From Ktedonobacter robiniae (GTDB lineage: Bacteria > Chloroflexota > Ktedonobacteria > Ktedonobacterales > Ktedonobacteraceae), in the NCBI RefSeq assembly GCF_016587375.1, contig NZ_BNJG01000001.1, positions 2,046,001-2,110,000 of the forward strand: DNA of 64,000 nt, given 5' to 3'. The position numbers and the translations under genes are program-made. Below are positions 35,451-46,677 of this stretch, one piece after another. Numbering within the stretch: the stretch's first letter is position 1; the number at the start of each line of letters is the position of its first letter. The notes under the pieces were generated by a model. The model saw only the letters and a program-made list of their open reading frames with translations, did no database searches and was not told the origin of the DNA.

Positions 35451-38400
35451 TTAGTTGCCGGTGTAGCCGACGATATCGGTGCCACCGTTCTTGTCATGGT
35501 AGCCGAAGTACATCACGCGCTCGGCCACAATTGTGCCGCTCATCGCCTGCACCGTCGACGAATTCACGCCTGATCCAAAGGGCAGAATCGTGTCGCCCGC
35601 ATTGACCAGGATGACTTTGTGCGCCTTCACCACAAACTGCTGCTGGAAGACGCGATTATCGCCAAAGTAGGTGATCACCACCGTCTCATCGGTATCCGTT
35701 GGGTTCTGCACACTGACGTACTCCGAGAAGGAGGAGGTGACAAAGCCTTCAGCGAAGGAGTAGACCCCCTGCGCCTGAGGAGCACCGATCACATCCGTCA
35801 GGCCCGACTCGTTAGCTGAGCCATAGTGGAAGAACTGCTCACGATCCACCACCACTGGCACATCGGAGCTGATCTCCGCGCCAAAGATCGCAGGCTTGCC
35901 CGCGTTCAACGAGTTCACATCCACTGTCGATTGGCCGTACGCCGGAACCTGCACATTGGCGGTGTAAGGAGCCGTAGAATCGGAATAGGTCAATTTAACT
36001 GCTACATTCGCAGGGGTTGCGCTATAATTCGCCACCACGTAGTACTGCTGATACTTGGAACCGGTGTTGCCCTGCGCAAAGTCCCAGGTTGTACCAGGGG
36101 TGACCGCGCCGACCTGGCTGGCAGCGCCGGTGGTAAGACCCGAGTTGGGTACAGTCGCCTTCACATACATTGGGCGCTCAACCACGATGGGCTGGTCGGA
36201 GGTAACCGAGACTGCCACCTTCTTGAGCAAGCCCAGGGCAGTCGGCGTACCGGTGCCGCGCATCAGCGCACCAACGCTAATTTGCTGGGTCTTACATGGG
36301 TTACTCGCGGCACCACAGCTGCCATCATAGTAGGTCAGTGTCACATTGGCGGTATTCGTCGTGCTCGGATTGAGGATACTGATATAGGTCCAAGAGAGGT
36401 CCGAGCTGTTCTGGTTCGTATCAGCCAGCGGGAAGTAGTAGCTGGTGCCAGGATTAGAGGCGCCCAGCACATCGGTACCGCTGCTGATGATGCCGCGATA
36501 GTTGAAGTACATCGGGCGTTCCGCCACAATACCGGGCCCGCTCGTCACCTGAACAATTGTCGAGATGGCGTACTGGGTACGAGAATCAAGACCCAATTCA
36601 CCATTGACGTTGACCGTGAAGCGCGAGCTTGGACTGACCGTGTAGGACTTCACACGCGAAGGCATGTTCGTGAACAAGTAGGTAATATTCACCAGGGACG
36701 CGGTCGTCGTGCTCGGGTTCTGGAGCGTGATAAACTCCTGGAAGGCGCCAGCACCACCGACGCTGCCTTCGGCGAAGTACCACGTCTTGCTCGTGGGAGC
36801 CTGGCGCGCATTCTTACCCGCATTAGCCGCCGCTACCAGATCGTTGGCAAGATTAGCCGCATTCAAGCTACCCAGGCCCGTTGCCATATCGTAGCCTGTA
36901 ATTGCGGGGAAATTACCGGGCGAGTAATTATTGAGCGTGTTGTTACCCACAGTGACATCGTGGAAATCGTTGTTGTAGTTGCTACCACTGGCAATCTGGT
37001 AAAGGTAGGGGTTGATAAAGCCCAGGTTATAGCCACCGTTCTTGACCGATTGCTCATTCGTCAGAGCGATAAAAGTCGCCCACATGGGAGCTGCGGCAGA
37101 GGTACCGCCAAATCCATACCATCCAGGCTGGTCACACTGTGATGCTACTACAGAACAGTAGATTAGATACCCTTGGTTCGGCGTTGCATTTAGAGCAACA
37201 TCAGGGACTTGACGATTTGCATTTGTAGCCGCAACAAAACCAGCCTGCCAGGTTGGGTGCTGCCAGTAAGAACTAATACCACCACCACCAGCACCATATG
37301 TATCGTTCCAGGCCATCTCACCGGCATAACCATTGCTACTGTTAACGCTAAGCGAAGTACCACCTACGCCTGTTACATAGGGTTGACTAGCTGGATCATC
37401 AACAGCGAGGCTGGTATCAGTTGAATAAGGAGGATTATAGCAATCGGAGCTGCCAGAATCTCCAGAAGCAGCCACAATGGTTTGGCCTTGAGCGGCTGCC
37501 AACATGAAGAGGTTATTCTCGGCATCTAAATAGCTTTGCCCCATACTCGCTATCACGCCAGATTCACACAATCCCCAGCTAGTGCTTACGACAGGAACAT
37601 TGTCGGCAATGATCCGAGCATACTGATCCAGTAGATCGGGAAAAGTATTCGTAGCTTCATAAACCCGTAATTGGTTAAGGTTGGGAGCCATCCCCAAGAC
37701 AATATCGATGTCACCTTCTACTTCTATTGCCCCCCCCCAACAGTTGGAGCGTTCACAGAAGTTTGGATAACACGAATATTTGTTGGAGTACCTTTATCAT
37801 AACAATTGATAAAGTTTTGAACATCGCTTGCAGGATAGGCTGAAAGCTCAACAAGTGCGACCGATTGCCCTTCACCTTTATTGCCCTGACTGTATAAACC
37901 ATTGAAGTTATATGCAGTGGCAAACTGGGAAGGAAGCAAATACCCACTTTGAGGATTCAAACAACTTACAGTAGCATTGGCATTAACTGCATTAGTGCTA
38001 CTATTATTTACAGGCTTTTTATTGTGAACCGGCGTATGAGTAAGTTGCGCGTAGTTATTCAGGCCAACAATGCCCTGCACCACACCAGCCAGCTCCTGGG
38101 GCATCGTTGGGTCATTGGCGTTGGCGTAGTACTGCTTGCCTTTGGCATCCACATAGTTGTTGATCTGCACATGGAAGGCGCTCTCCACCTGAGAGGCCGT
38201 ACCGCTGAAGGAGATCAACAGGCGGTGGCTGTAGGTGTGATCGATCTTGAAGCCCTGCGATTGCAGGTAGCTTACGACGGCGTCATAGCTCTGTTGCGTT
38301 GGTGAGAACGAGTTCTGCACCTGGTCGGCGGAGAGATGGCGGCCATAGTTGACCGATTTCTTGTTCTTCGAGTCTTGCAGCAGGCCTTGCAGGGCCTCTT

Positions 38401-38662
38401 TATTACGCAGTTTGAGGCCAATTGCCAGCGAGAGGGCCTGGTCGCCCGAAACCGCGCTGACGTTCTTGCTATGCGCCACAACCGCAGGCACCGAACCGGG
38501 TATGGACGAGAACGACTTCGCCGAGGCTGACATATTCAAATTTACAAGAATGGTTGTCACAATTCCGAGCAAGAGCGCGAGTCCAATCGAGGCGCCAATA
38601 AACCAGGAACGTCGTCCACGTGGTTTGGGCTGCTCGCCGCTCATAGGAGACTTAAAGGGCAT
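35451..38662 (-). pseudogene. S53 protease copy 3, frameshifted at a G9/C9 tract
   Basis: Two overlapping pieces together match the full 1069-residue paralogues. The N-terminal piece (38662 down to 37724) has the signal anchor, pro-domain and start of the catalytic domain, and ends at a stop just after TVGGGQ. The second piece resumes in another frame with AIEVEGDIDIVLGMAPN. The break is a run of nine C on the plus strand (37730-37738; G9 in the coding strand). Ten or seven G would restore the frame, and seven gives the spacing of copy 1. The gene is 3212 bp against 3210 in copies 1 and 2. All catalytic residues (Glu and Asp of EVEGD, SGDSGSS, GTSAAAP) are intact. It is either phase-variable, freshly broken or a sequencing error. 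Confidence 0.85.
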
Positions 38663-39317
38663 ATGCTTTTTACCCCCAGAAAATAAGCTCAACAATTAAA
38701 GAAGAGACATCTCCATCGACAAGTATCTATACAATGGTCGAGGAGAAAAGACGAGAGAGATGAAGGGTTAGAGGTTCACCATAGAGGTAGAGAGGGGTGG
38801 CTCGCTCAACTACCTGCATACAAAGTTTTTACAACAAAAATTTTTACATAGGCAGAAAGTGCAACATTTACATTGTTGCTGATCAATATATTGCACCGGA
38901 GTCGCCGAGAGTTCGACTTCGCGCGCACCACTAAAAACTCCCGCATAGAAGAGATTAACATAAAATCTTTTGGAAACGCAAACATACAAGCACAAAAAGA
39001 ATAAAGTACTAAAGACAAAAAATGTCTTGCAAGACACAGAAGCTTCACAAAAATACTGAGAGAAACTCATCGAGATACAATACCTCTTTTACCCTTATCC
39101 ATGTGAAACTGGTTGACACCTTTAGCATGGTACAATATTCAGAAATTAGAGGCTCAGGATGTTTTCTGCTTCTCTACTTGAGAGACATTTTCCGCTGGAA
39201 ACGGGCATAAGCGTGCAGCAGGCATGAATGCGTCTGTCAAGTCTGCAAGCCTGCCATCCGTGCCTATGAGCCGCCGCCGGGATCGTCGTTTATGATGCTA
39301 GTCAGGAGAGTATACGA
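38663..39317. other. Duplicated promoter region of S53 copy 3, and Nudix leader
   Basis: About 650 bases. 38681-39060 is a diverged copy of 31541-31925, with the palindrome at 38861-38879. From 39061 on, unique sequence contains a plus-strand promoter-like pair (TTGACA 39113-39118, 17 bases, TATTCA 39136-39141). No gene was recognised; a 22-codon frame near 39158 lacks a ribosome site. Confidence 0.6.
38861..38879. promoter_or_regulatory. Palindrome GCAACA-N7-TGTTGC upstream of S53 copy 3
   Basis: Identical to the site at 31726-31744 in both half-sites and spacer. It lies about 200 bases before the start of copy 3, at the same relative place as upstream of copy 1. Confidence 0.4.
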
Positions 39318-39815
39318 ATGTCCGATCTGCACATCAAATATTGCCCGGTATGTGCTACGCCGCTGGTCAAAAAGCAACTTTTTAACGCAGAGCGCCTCGC
39401 CTGCGAGAACTGCGGCTATATCTTCTTCCTTAATCCCAAGGTGGTCGCGATAGTCGTGATTCGCCACGAGGGAAAATTTCTGCTTGGCAGGCGCAATATT
39501 AATCCAGGCAAGGGCAAATGGGGCTTCTCCGGCGGGTACGTGGACCGGGGAGAGACCGTTGAAGAGGCCGCACTACGTGAAGTTAAGGAAGAGACCAACC
39601 TGGATATCGAGCTGGGCGGCCTGATTGGCGTCTATAGCGAGACCAGCAGTCCCCATGTCATCATCGCCTACCAGGGCACCATCCTCGACAACACACTTCA
39701 TACCCTCTCGGCCCAGGCAGAAGAGGTCAGCGAACTGGGCTTCTTCCAACCGGATGCCCTCCCCGAACTGGCCTTCCCCGTAGACCAACAGATCCTTGAC
39801 GACCTTTTCAAATAA
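39318..39815 (+). CDS. Nudix hydrolase with N-terminal zinc ribbon
   Basis: A 165-residue protein. The zinc ribbon is formed by CPVC (9-12) and CENC (29-32), as in NADH pyrophosphatase-type Nudix proteins. The Nudix box, GGYVDRGETVEEAALREVKE followed by ETN, lies near residues 73-95. This arrangement (zinc ribbon directly before a Nudix domain, without the NudC N-terminal extension) is common in uncharacterised nucleotide or nucleotide-sugar hydrolases. GGAG lies 10 bases before the ATG. It is likely transcribed from the promoter near 39113. Confidence 0.87.
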   Translation: MSDLHIKYCPVCATPLVKKQLFNAERLACENCGYIFFLNPKVVAIVVIRHEGKFLLGRRNINPGKGKWGFSGGYVDRGETVEEAALREVKEETNLDIELGGLIGVYSETSSPHVIIAYQGTILDNTLHTLSAQAEEVSELGFFQPDALPELAFPVDQQILDDLFK

Positions 39816-39954
39816 AAAATTGTTCTTTATAATATACTCAGCAGTACTCCAAAAACAGCGTGAAGCCGATGGCGATGTTGGGGAGTAAATATAATAGAGA
39901 TAGCAGTTTGTTGCAGAGTTATCTATATCACAGACAACACAGGTGGAATATCTT

Positions 39955-40230
39955 ATGCTTTCTACAGAGACCCAGGCACGTTTACAACAGCAAGGCCTTA
40001 GCGCCTTCGACGAAGTTTCCTTGCGCGAAGAGCTGGAGAAACACGCGTCAACCTACACGCTTATTCGCCTGGCGGCCTGGCCCGCACGCCGCTGGAAATG
40101 CCATTATCGCCTGATGCTGGGCGACGCCATCCATGATGCCCAAAACGTAGCTGAGGCCTATGCGATGGCTCTCCTCTCGCTCCTGGAGCGCCCTCTCGTC
40201 GAATCCGAGCCTCAGCCCAGCCATAGTTAG
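39955..40230 (+). CDS. Small hypothetical protein
   Basis: About 91 residues, beginning MLSTETQARLQQQGLSAFDE. AGGTGG lies 8 bases before this ATG, which decides it over the in-frame GTG at 39943. The product is mixed helix/strand with RLAAWPARRWKCHYRLML in the middle and an acidic, Ser/Pro-rich end. No domain was recognised. TATAAT-like boxes lie upstream. It seems real from its ribosome site and codon use, but function is unknown. Confidence 0.55.
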   Translation: MLSTETQARLQQQGLSAFDEVSLREELEKHASTYTLIRLAAWPARRWKCHYRLMLGDAIHDAQNVAEAYAMALLSLLERPLVESEPQPSHS

Positions 40231-40322
40231 CAGGCGGCAAGCAATCGCCGCGCCACGCGAGCAAACAACCAATTAGTAATAGCCACTCTGCCTAAATATA
40301 GGACAAGTGGCAAAAGTATGGC

Positions 40323-40372
40323 TATAATAAGGGTGCGGATCGTTTATTCTTATGAATAGTTATAATAAGGGT
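40323..40372 (+). promoter_or_regulatory. Tandem TATAATAAGGGT repeats upstream of panD
   Basis: The 12-base word TATAATAAGGGT occurs at 40323-40334 and 40361-40372, 38 bases apart. Each contains a consensus -10 box, so they may be tandem promoters for panD, whose start is about 90 bases on. No consensus -35 is clear for either. Confidence 0.35.
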
Positions 40373-40462
40373 AGAGTATTCAATACTCAGCCATTGTTAA
40401 TGCGTATCGTTAGTTCTACATAAGCACATCATTTTGTAACGCGGAAAGGAACAACCACTATT

Positions 40463-40867
40463 ATGCTGCGTACCATGTGTAAAGGGAAAATCCATCGCGC
40501 CACCGTTACCCAGGCCAATCTCAATTATGTCGGTAGTATCACGATTGACCAGGATCTGTTGGATGCGGCAGGCATCTACCCTTACGAGAAGGTACAGATT
40601 GTCAACATCAATAATGGTGCCCGCCTCGAGACCTACACCATCGCTGGCGCGCGTGGTTCCGGTGTCATCTGTTTGAACGGTGCAGCCGCTCGCATGACTG
40701 CTGAAGGCGATCTGGTCATCATTATTAGCTATGCTGATTTCACGGAAGAAGAGATTCGTACCCTGACTCCACATCTTGTATTCGTCGACGAGAATAACCG
40801 TTTGACCGAGAAAAAAGACGTTCCTCTGTACGAGATGTTGCCCGAGCCTGAAGCCGCCCTCTTCTAG
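40463..40867 (+). CDS. panD: Aspartate 1-decarboxylase precursor
   Basis: A 134-residue pyruvoyl enzyme that makes beta-alanine for pantothenate/CoA. It has the self-cleavage site Gly24-Ser25 in YVGSITID; Ser25 becomes the pyruvoyl group. Also visible are [12 protein letters not shown] with the conserved Lys and His near the start, [14 protein letters not shown] (Tyr58 region) and [18 protein letters not shown]. It is slightly longer than E. coli PanD (126). AAAGGA is 12 bases before the ATG. No other pantothenate genes are adjacent. Confidence 0.95.
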   Translation: MLRTMCKGKIHRATVTQANLNYVGSITIDQDLLDAAGIYPYEKVQIVNINNGARLETYTIAGARGSGVICLNGAAARMTAEGDLVIIISYADFTEEEIRTLTPHLVFVDENNRLTEKKDVPLYEMLPEPEAALF

Positions 40868-41083
40868 GAGCGCAAGCTCCAAGTAGTCATTTCATTCAGC
40901 CAGGAGGTTGGATGAATTACTACTTACATCCAGCCTACCAAACGTTTGTAAGGTTCCCTCCAAACCCTCCTCATTTCACAGATCCACTCTAAGATTAGAC
41001 CCTCTTCCACTTTTATAAGTATGTTTAAGAATAGGAAGGAAGCGTACTTTTGTCCGTGGGAAAAGGCTTATATGTGCCTCCAC

Positions 41084-41112
41084 TTGGAGCCACACCGTAA
41101 AAAAACTATAAT
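41084..41112 (+). promoter_or_regulatory. Promoter of recX, positioned for a leaderless mRNA
   Basis: TTGGAG (41084-41089), a 17-base spacer and consensus TATAAT (41107-41112). The recX ATG begins at 41119, just where transcription would start. Confidence 0.65.
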
Positions 41113-41118
41113 ACCCCT

Positions 41119-41772
41119 ATGCGAATTACATCACTGCAAACACAGGTCAATAATCCTGACCGTATAAATATTTTTGTCGACGAGCACTTCCTGCTCGGCG
41201 CCAATGCTATGCTGGTCTTACAGATGAGTTTACATGTGGGACAGGAGATCACTCCCTCCCAGGTTGAGCAGATCCAGCAAGAGGAGGCCCTACAGCAGTC
41301 GGTCGACCGCGCCTTGAACTATCTCTCATTTCGTCCCCGTAGCCGCCAGGAGGTTCGTAATTATCTTCGCCGTAAAGGTACCACTCCCGAACATATCCAG
41401 GTGGTACTAGAACGCCTGGACCGCATGGATCTGGTCAATGACCGCAGCTTTGCCTCGTTCTGGCTGGAGAATAGAGAGCAGTTCAGTCCCAAAGGCGCTC
41501 AGGCCCTTAAGAATGAACTGCGCCAGAAAGGTATACAGCGCGAAGTCATTGACGAACTTGTAGATGAGGAAAACGACGAGGGGCGCGCACAACGCGCCGC
41601 AGAGAAGAAGGCGCGCAGCCTGCTGCGCCAGCCCAGTATCGACTACGCCACATTCTATCGTCGCCTGGGAAGCTTTCTGCAACGTCGTGGCTTCAACTTC
41701 GAAATCACCAAGCGCATCGTCAAGCGCATCTGGGAGGAACAGCGACAGGAAACAGTAGGAGAGGAAGAATAG
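41119..41772 (+). CDS. recX: RecX-family regulator of RecA
   Basis: A 217-residue basic helical protein with the three-helix RecX repeats: ALNYLSFRPRSRQEVRNYLR (near 72-91), then a second with RMDLVNDRSFASFWLENRE and a third near SIDYATFYRRLGSFLQRRGF. RecX binds within the RecA filament and limits strand exchange. About 55 N-terminal residues form an extension with strand character. There is no ribosome site, and the ATG sits 7 bases after a perfect -10 box, so the mRNA is probably leaderless. recA is not in the window. The gene ends convergent to the Ser/Thr kinase, with a shared hairpin between. Confidence 0.88.
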   Translation: MRITSLQTQVNNPDRINIFVDEHFLLGANAMLVLQMSLHVGQEITPSQVEQIQQEEALQQSVDRALNYLSFRPRSRQEVRNYLRRKGTTPEHIQVVLERLDRMDLVNDRSFASFWLENREQFSPKGAQALKNELRQKGIQREVIDELVDEENDEGRAQRAAEKKARSLLRQPSIDYATFYRRLGSFLQRRGFNFEITKRIVKRIWEEQRQETVGEEE

Positions 41773-41783
41773 AGCGGAGACGT

Positions 41784-41851
41784 GGCCCGCTACTGGCATA
41801 CGCGGCTACATATAGGGCATGATATGTAACCGCGTACGCCAGTAGCGGGCC
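41784..41851. terminator. 29-bp hairpin between convergent recX and kinase genes
   Basis: Arms 41784-41812 and 41823-41851 pair with only two A/C mismatches. It is followed by GTTTT on the plus strand. It lies 11 bases past recX and 7 bases past the stop of the minus-strand kinase, so it probably serves both. Confidence 0.75.
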
Positions 41852-41858
41852 GTTTTGC

Positions 41859-44144
41859 TCATTGCCCCATATAGCGAGGATCATATGGCGGGAAAACCGG
41901 GCTACCCATACTGTTATTATCATCGTTATTGTCGGAATTATCCGTCGTGGGCGTATTCTGCGGCGAGGGTACTACTGGTAGCTGGACGGAGGGCAGGGTC
42001 GCGGGATTCTGGCTTGACACTGTGATCTGCTGCACATTACCAGGAAGTGTATCGCCATACGAGAGATTGACCGAAACGCTATTGGGATCAATCCCCTCCT
42101 GCTTTGTGATATACGCCCGGACATCGCTTTTCTTCATGCTCTTGAGATGATTCTGCATAGCCTGGAGTTTCTGAGGCGTGATCTGATAGCGTATCACGCT
42201 GGCAATCGGCACCAGCAGCGTTGCCCCCTGCGCATCAGTTCCTTTAAGCACGGGTTGGCCTACGCGTACCGTAGAATTCATCACCTCAAAGTTCGCCCCA
42301 GCATCCTGCAACAGCTTCTGGCGCGCCACCGTCTGCGCATCACTGTTGCTGTAGTAGCTCAGTATCCCCTCCTCCGTCAGCGTCACGGAGACGGTAGAAC
42401 TCTTCTGGCCAACTTCGGGCTGGTAGGAACTCTGCTTATCGTTAAAGGAAGGCTGCCCCAGCGGACTGGCGTTTTTGCCTTTGACCTCGTTATTCAAATC
42501 CTGGGTCAATTGTTTAATTAGACCTTGTTTGGTTTCAATACCTAGGTTAATAATATCGTTGCTGGCAACCACGGTCGGGCAATTAAAGAGGCAGAAGAAG
42601 GGACGACCCGTAGCTGGGCCAGAGCGTGTACCCGTCTCGGTCTTACGAGCCTCATTAATAGGAATGGTGCCCGCATTGGTATCCACATGTGAGGTTCCAT
42701 CGACAGCTCGGATAGTATACACCTTGCTGATCGTCTGCACCTGTGGACTAAATGTTACTTTGGCCGTAATAGCATTCTGAAAGACAAAGAGCGACATCCC
42801 AACAATCAGTACAACAATTGCTACGATACCAATGGGAATCAGAAGGGCTAAAGGACGCCTGTTCTTTTGTGGCCTGGGTGCTGGAGGACGGCTCGTCTGT
42901 GGTGAGGATTGCCGCAATTGCGCGGGATCCACAAATGAGGTGGGCGCATCATAGTCGCCACCGCCAAAGGACTTCGTACTGCCAGGCAGGATAAACTCTT
43001 CGCGCTGCAAGACCGCCTGCTCCTTGCGAGGCGGAATAGGACTCTTTTTTCCAGGCAGTCCTTGCCCGAGATCGGGTGAGCTCTTCCCCCGCACCTGCAT
43101 GCCCTCGGCTGAGGCAGCTTGGTAGCTACGTGGAGAGGCAGGAATCGCGGGATAAGCTCCCGAGGGCGTGCCAGACGCTGTCTTACTAGCCAGGTCACGT
43201 CCCTGACGTGTGGGCGTTGGTGGTACATTGGATGGTCCAGCAGATTTTGGTGTAGGCGAGACGGCAGGAAATTTATCGCTCAGGCCAGAGGGCCGCGTCT
43301 CGGGCGACACACGTAGAGATCGGTAGGCCTGCTCGAATGCCTGAAGTAGCTCGTCAGCGCTGGCATAGCGGCGCGCAGGATCAGGGGCGACAGAGCGCGC
43401 AACAACCTCCTCAAGTGGAGGCGGCAGCATCGTACCAGTGCTGATATGTGGCAGGTGCCCCGTAATCATTTGATAGAGAATAATACCCAGCGAATAGATA
43501 TCGTTGCTGGGAGCTGCGACGCCATCAGCCCGTTCAGGAGCCATATAAGCTACAGTCCCCACCTCGTGATCAGCCGTGGTCAGAGGAGGACTGGCAAGCG
43601 ACCCCTGGAGTGAGGCAATCCCAAAGTCGATCAGACGCACATAGACCTGGTTCCCATCATCCTCACGGTCCAGCAGGATATTGCTGGGCTTCAAGTCACG
43701 GTGAATGACGCCTCGCTTATGAATATAAGCGATAGCCTGCACCAGTGCCTTGAAGAGCTGATAGATTTCGCCATATGAGAGCGGCCCCTGCTGCAAACGC
43801 TGCGCCAGCGTGCCGCCCTTAATATAAGGGGTTACGAGGAAGAGGCGCCCCTGCTCCTCGCCAAACTCGAACAAGGGGAGAATATGCTCATGCTTCAGAT
43901 GCGCGCTGACCTCGGCCTCGCGCAGAAAGCGCTTTCGCGCTACACTATCATAGGCCAGATCCGAGCGAATAATCTTGACCGCGACTTCACGGCCAAAGGC
44001 ACTACGTTGGCGCGCCAGGTAGACCTCGCCCATACCACCCACGTCGATACGATGCACCAGGTCATAGTTGCCAAATTTCTGCGGGTTCGCTTGACCATCT
44101 GTCGCACCAGGCAAATTTCTCAGATTTCCACGCTGTTCTTTCAT
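41859..44144 (-). CDS. Membrane-anchored Ser/Thr protein kinase (PknB-type)
   Basis: A 761-residue Hanks-type kinase. The kinase domain (about 27-285) has GGMGEVYLAR (P-loop), VAVKII (Lys), VIHRDLKPSN (catalytic loop), LIDFGIAS and MAPERADG. A Ser/Pro-rich linker of about 130 residues follows, then one TM near 425-447 (LLIPIGIVAIVVLIVGMSLFVF). The extracellular part of about 310 residues contains strands and a run TPTTDNSDNNDDNNS, and is of the type often annotated as baseplate-J-like. No PASTA repeats are present. It is convergent with recX. No ribosome site was evident at the ATG. The signal and substrates are unknown. Confidence 0.93.
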   Translation of the reverse strand: MKEQRGNLRNLPGATDGQANPQKFGNYDLVHRIDVGGMGEVYLARQRSAFGREVAVKIIRSDLAYDSVARKRFLREAEVSAHLKHEHILPLFEFGEEQGRLFLVTPYIKGGTLAQRLQQGPLSYGEIYQLFKALVQAIAYIHKRGVIHRDLKPSNILLDREDDGNQVYVRLIDFGIASLQGSLASPPLTTADHEVGTVAYMAPERADGVAAPSNDIYSLGIILYQMITGHLPHISTGTMLPPPLEEVVARSVAPDPARRYASADELLQAFEQAYRSLRVSPETRPSGLSDKFPAVSPTPKSAGPSNVPPTPTRQGRDLASKTASGTPSGAYPAIPASPRSYQAASAEGMQVRGKSSPDLGQGLPGKKSPIPPRKEQAVLQREEFILPGSTKSFGGGDYDAPTSFVDPAQLRQSSPQTSRPPAPRPQKNRRPLALLIPIGIVAIVVLIVGMSLFVFQNAITAKVTFSPQVQTISKVYTIRAVDGTSHVDTNAGTIPINEARKTETGTRSGPATGRPFFCLFNCPTVVASNDIINLGIETKQGLIKQLTQDLNNEVKGKNASPLGQPSFNDKQSSYQPEVGQKSSTVSVTLTEEGILSYYSNSDAQTVARQKLLQDAGANFEVMNSTVRVGQPVLKGTDAQGATLLVPIASVIRYQITPQKLQAMQNHLKSMKKSDVRAYITKQEGIDPNSVSVNLSYGDTLPGNVQQITVSSQNPATLPSVQLPVVPSPQNTPTTDNSDNNDDNNSMGSPVFPPYDPRYMGQ

Positions 44145-44496
44145 GAGTTATTTTTCGAGGGCCATAGAAAAGACGGACTCAGTAGAGTACTACGAAGACA
44201 GAAGCGATAAGTCGCAAGAAGATAAACGTTTTTCAGCCCAGTTTTCCACGTCCTCTCCTCCCAGGTAGCTCTCGTTGTCTACCACACCTACCAGTGTGTG
44301 CCTATAATATTCTCATTGGCTCTATTTTGCAGTATAGCACCTAAAAGGAAGGAATGGAAGAGAAGGTTATCATAAGAAGAGAAGGGGCGAAGGCAGTAAC
44401 GTACTCATCAATATAACGTAGAGTCTCTCGCTAGCGCGTTATAGCTTTTCGTGTCCCTTAGCTGCACGCTATAGGCAAAATTTGGGTGCGAAACCC

Positions 44497-44525
44497 TTGC
44501 ACATTCGCTATTGATGGTGTATTAT
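44497..44525 (+). promoter_or_regulatory. groESL promoter
   Basis: TTGCAC (44497-44502), a 17-base spacer and TATTAT (44520-44525), directly followed by the CIRCE operator that would cover the transcription start. Confidence 0.65.
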
Positions 44526-44533
44526 GTATGCGG

Positions 44534-44560
44534 TTCGCACTCTCATGCGCAGAGTGCTAA
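44534..44560 (+). promoter_or_regulatory. CIRCE operator (HrcA site)
   Basis: TTCGCACTC-N9-GAGTGCTAA. The right half is the exact CIRCE consensus and the left differs by one base (C for A at position 3). It lies between the groES promoter and gene, the normal place for HrcA repression of chaperonin operons. Confidence 0.93.
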
Positions 44561-44633
44561 AGTTAAAGGTCATACAAAGATCCGATCCAGTTGCCTGGAA
44601 TAAAGCAAAGCAGTAATCAGGGAGAAAAAGAGT

Positions 44634-44936
44634 ATGCCAACTGTGAGTGTCAAGCTTCGACCACTTGGTGATCGCGTGGTAGTTAAACCCCTGGCTCGTG
44701 AAGCCGTCACGAAGAGCGGTATTGTCCTGCCGGATACAGCCAAAGAGAAGCCTCAGGAAGGCGAAGTGCTAGCAGTTGGTTCTGGCAAAGTGCTAGACAA
44801 CGGCAAACGCACCACTCTCGAGGTTCAGGTTGGTCAGACCGTCCTATTTGCGAAATATGCTGGTACTGAGATTAAGCTCGAGGGTGAGGAGTATCTGATC
44901 CTCCGCGAGAGCGACATCATGGGTATTATCGAGTAG
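44634..44936 (+). CDS. groES: Co-chaperonin GroES
   Basis: A 100-residue Cpn10. It begins with the family's [13 protein letters not shown] and has the mobile-loop region [20 protein letters not shown], then [10 protein letters not shown] and [20 protein letters not shown]. It forms the heptameric lid of GroEL. GGGAG stands 9 bases before the ATG. It is the first gene of groESL under CIRCE control, and groEL starts 83 bases after its stop. Confidence 0.97.
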   Translation: MPTVSVKLRPLGDRVVVKPLAREAVTKSGIVLPDTAKEKPQEGEVLAVGSGKVLDNGKRTTLEVQVGQTVLFAKYAGTEIKLEGEEYLILRESDIMGIIE

Positions 44937-45007
44937 ACCAAGACACACATCATTGAAGAGAAGGCAAACAACTTCTCCAAGAAATACAACCAATGTACCA
45001 TAAATAG

Positions 45008-46657
<1,650 letters not shown>

Positions 46658-46677
46658 GCCTGCCCGGCCTACGCAAT

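Larger units (their letters stand above)
44145..44633. other. Divergent regulatory region, Ser/Thr kinase / groES
   Basis: About 490 bases without a gene. The right part holds the groES promoter and CIRCE operator listed separately. An imperfect inverted pair (TAGCGCGTTATAGC near 44432 and GCACGCTATA near 44463) lies further left. Nothing else was recognised. Confidence 0.55.

Noticed and set aside
35826..37142. 438-codon plus-strand open frame inside S53 copy 3
   Set aside because: Antisense to a well-supported protease; the same shadow occurs in the other copies because the DNA is duplicated.
28313..38662. Long direct repeats that might be a composite transposon or CRISPR-like array
   Set aside because: The repeats are three whole paralogous genes with a shared domain order; no terminal repeats, transposase or regular short repeats are present.
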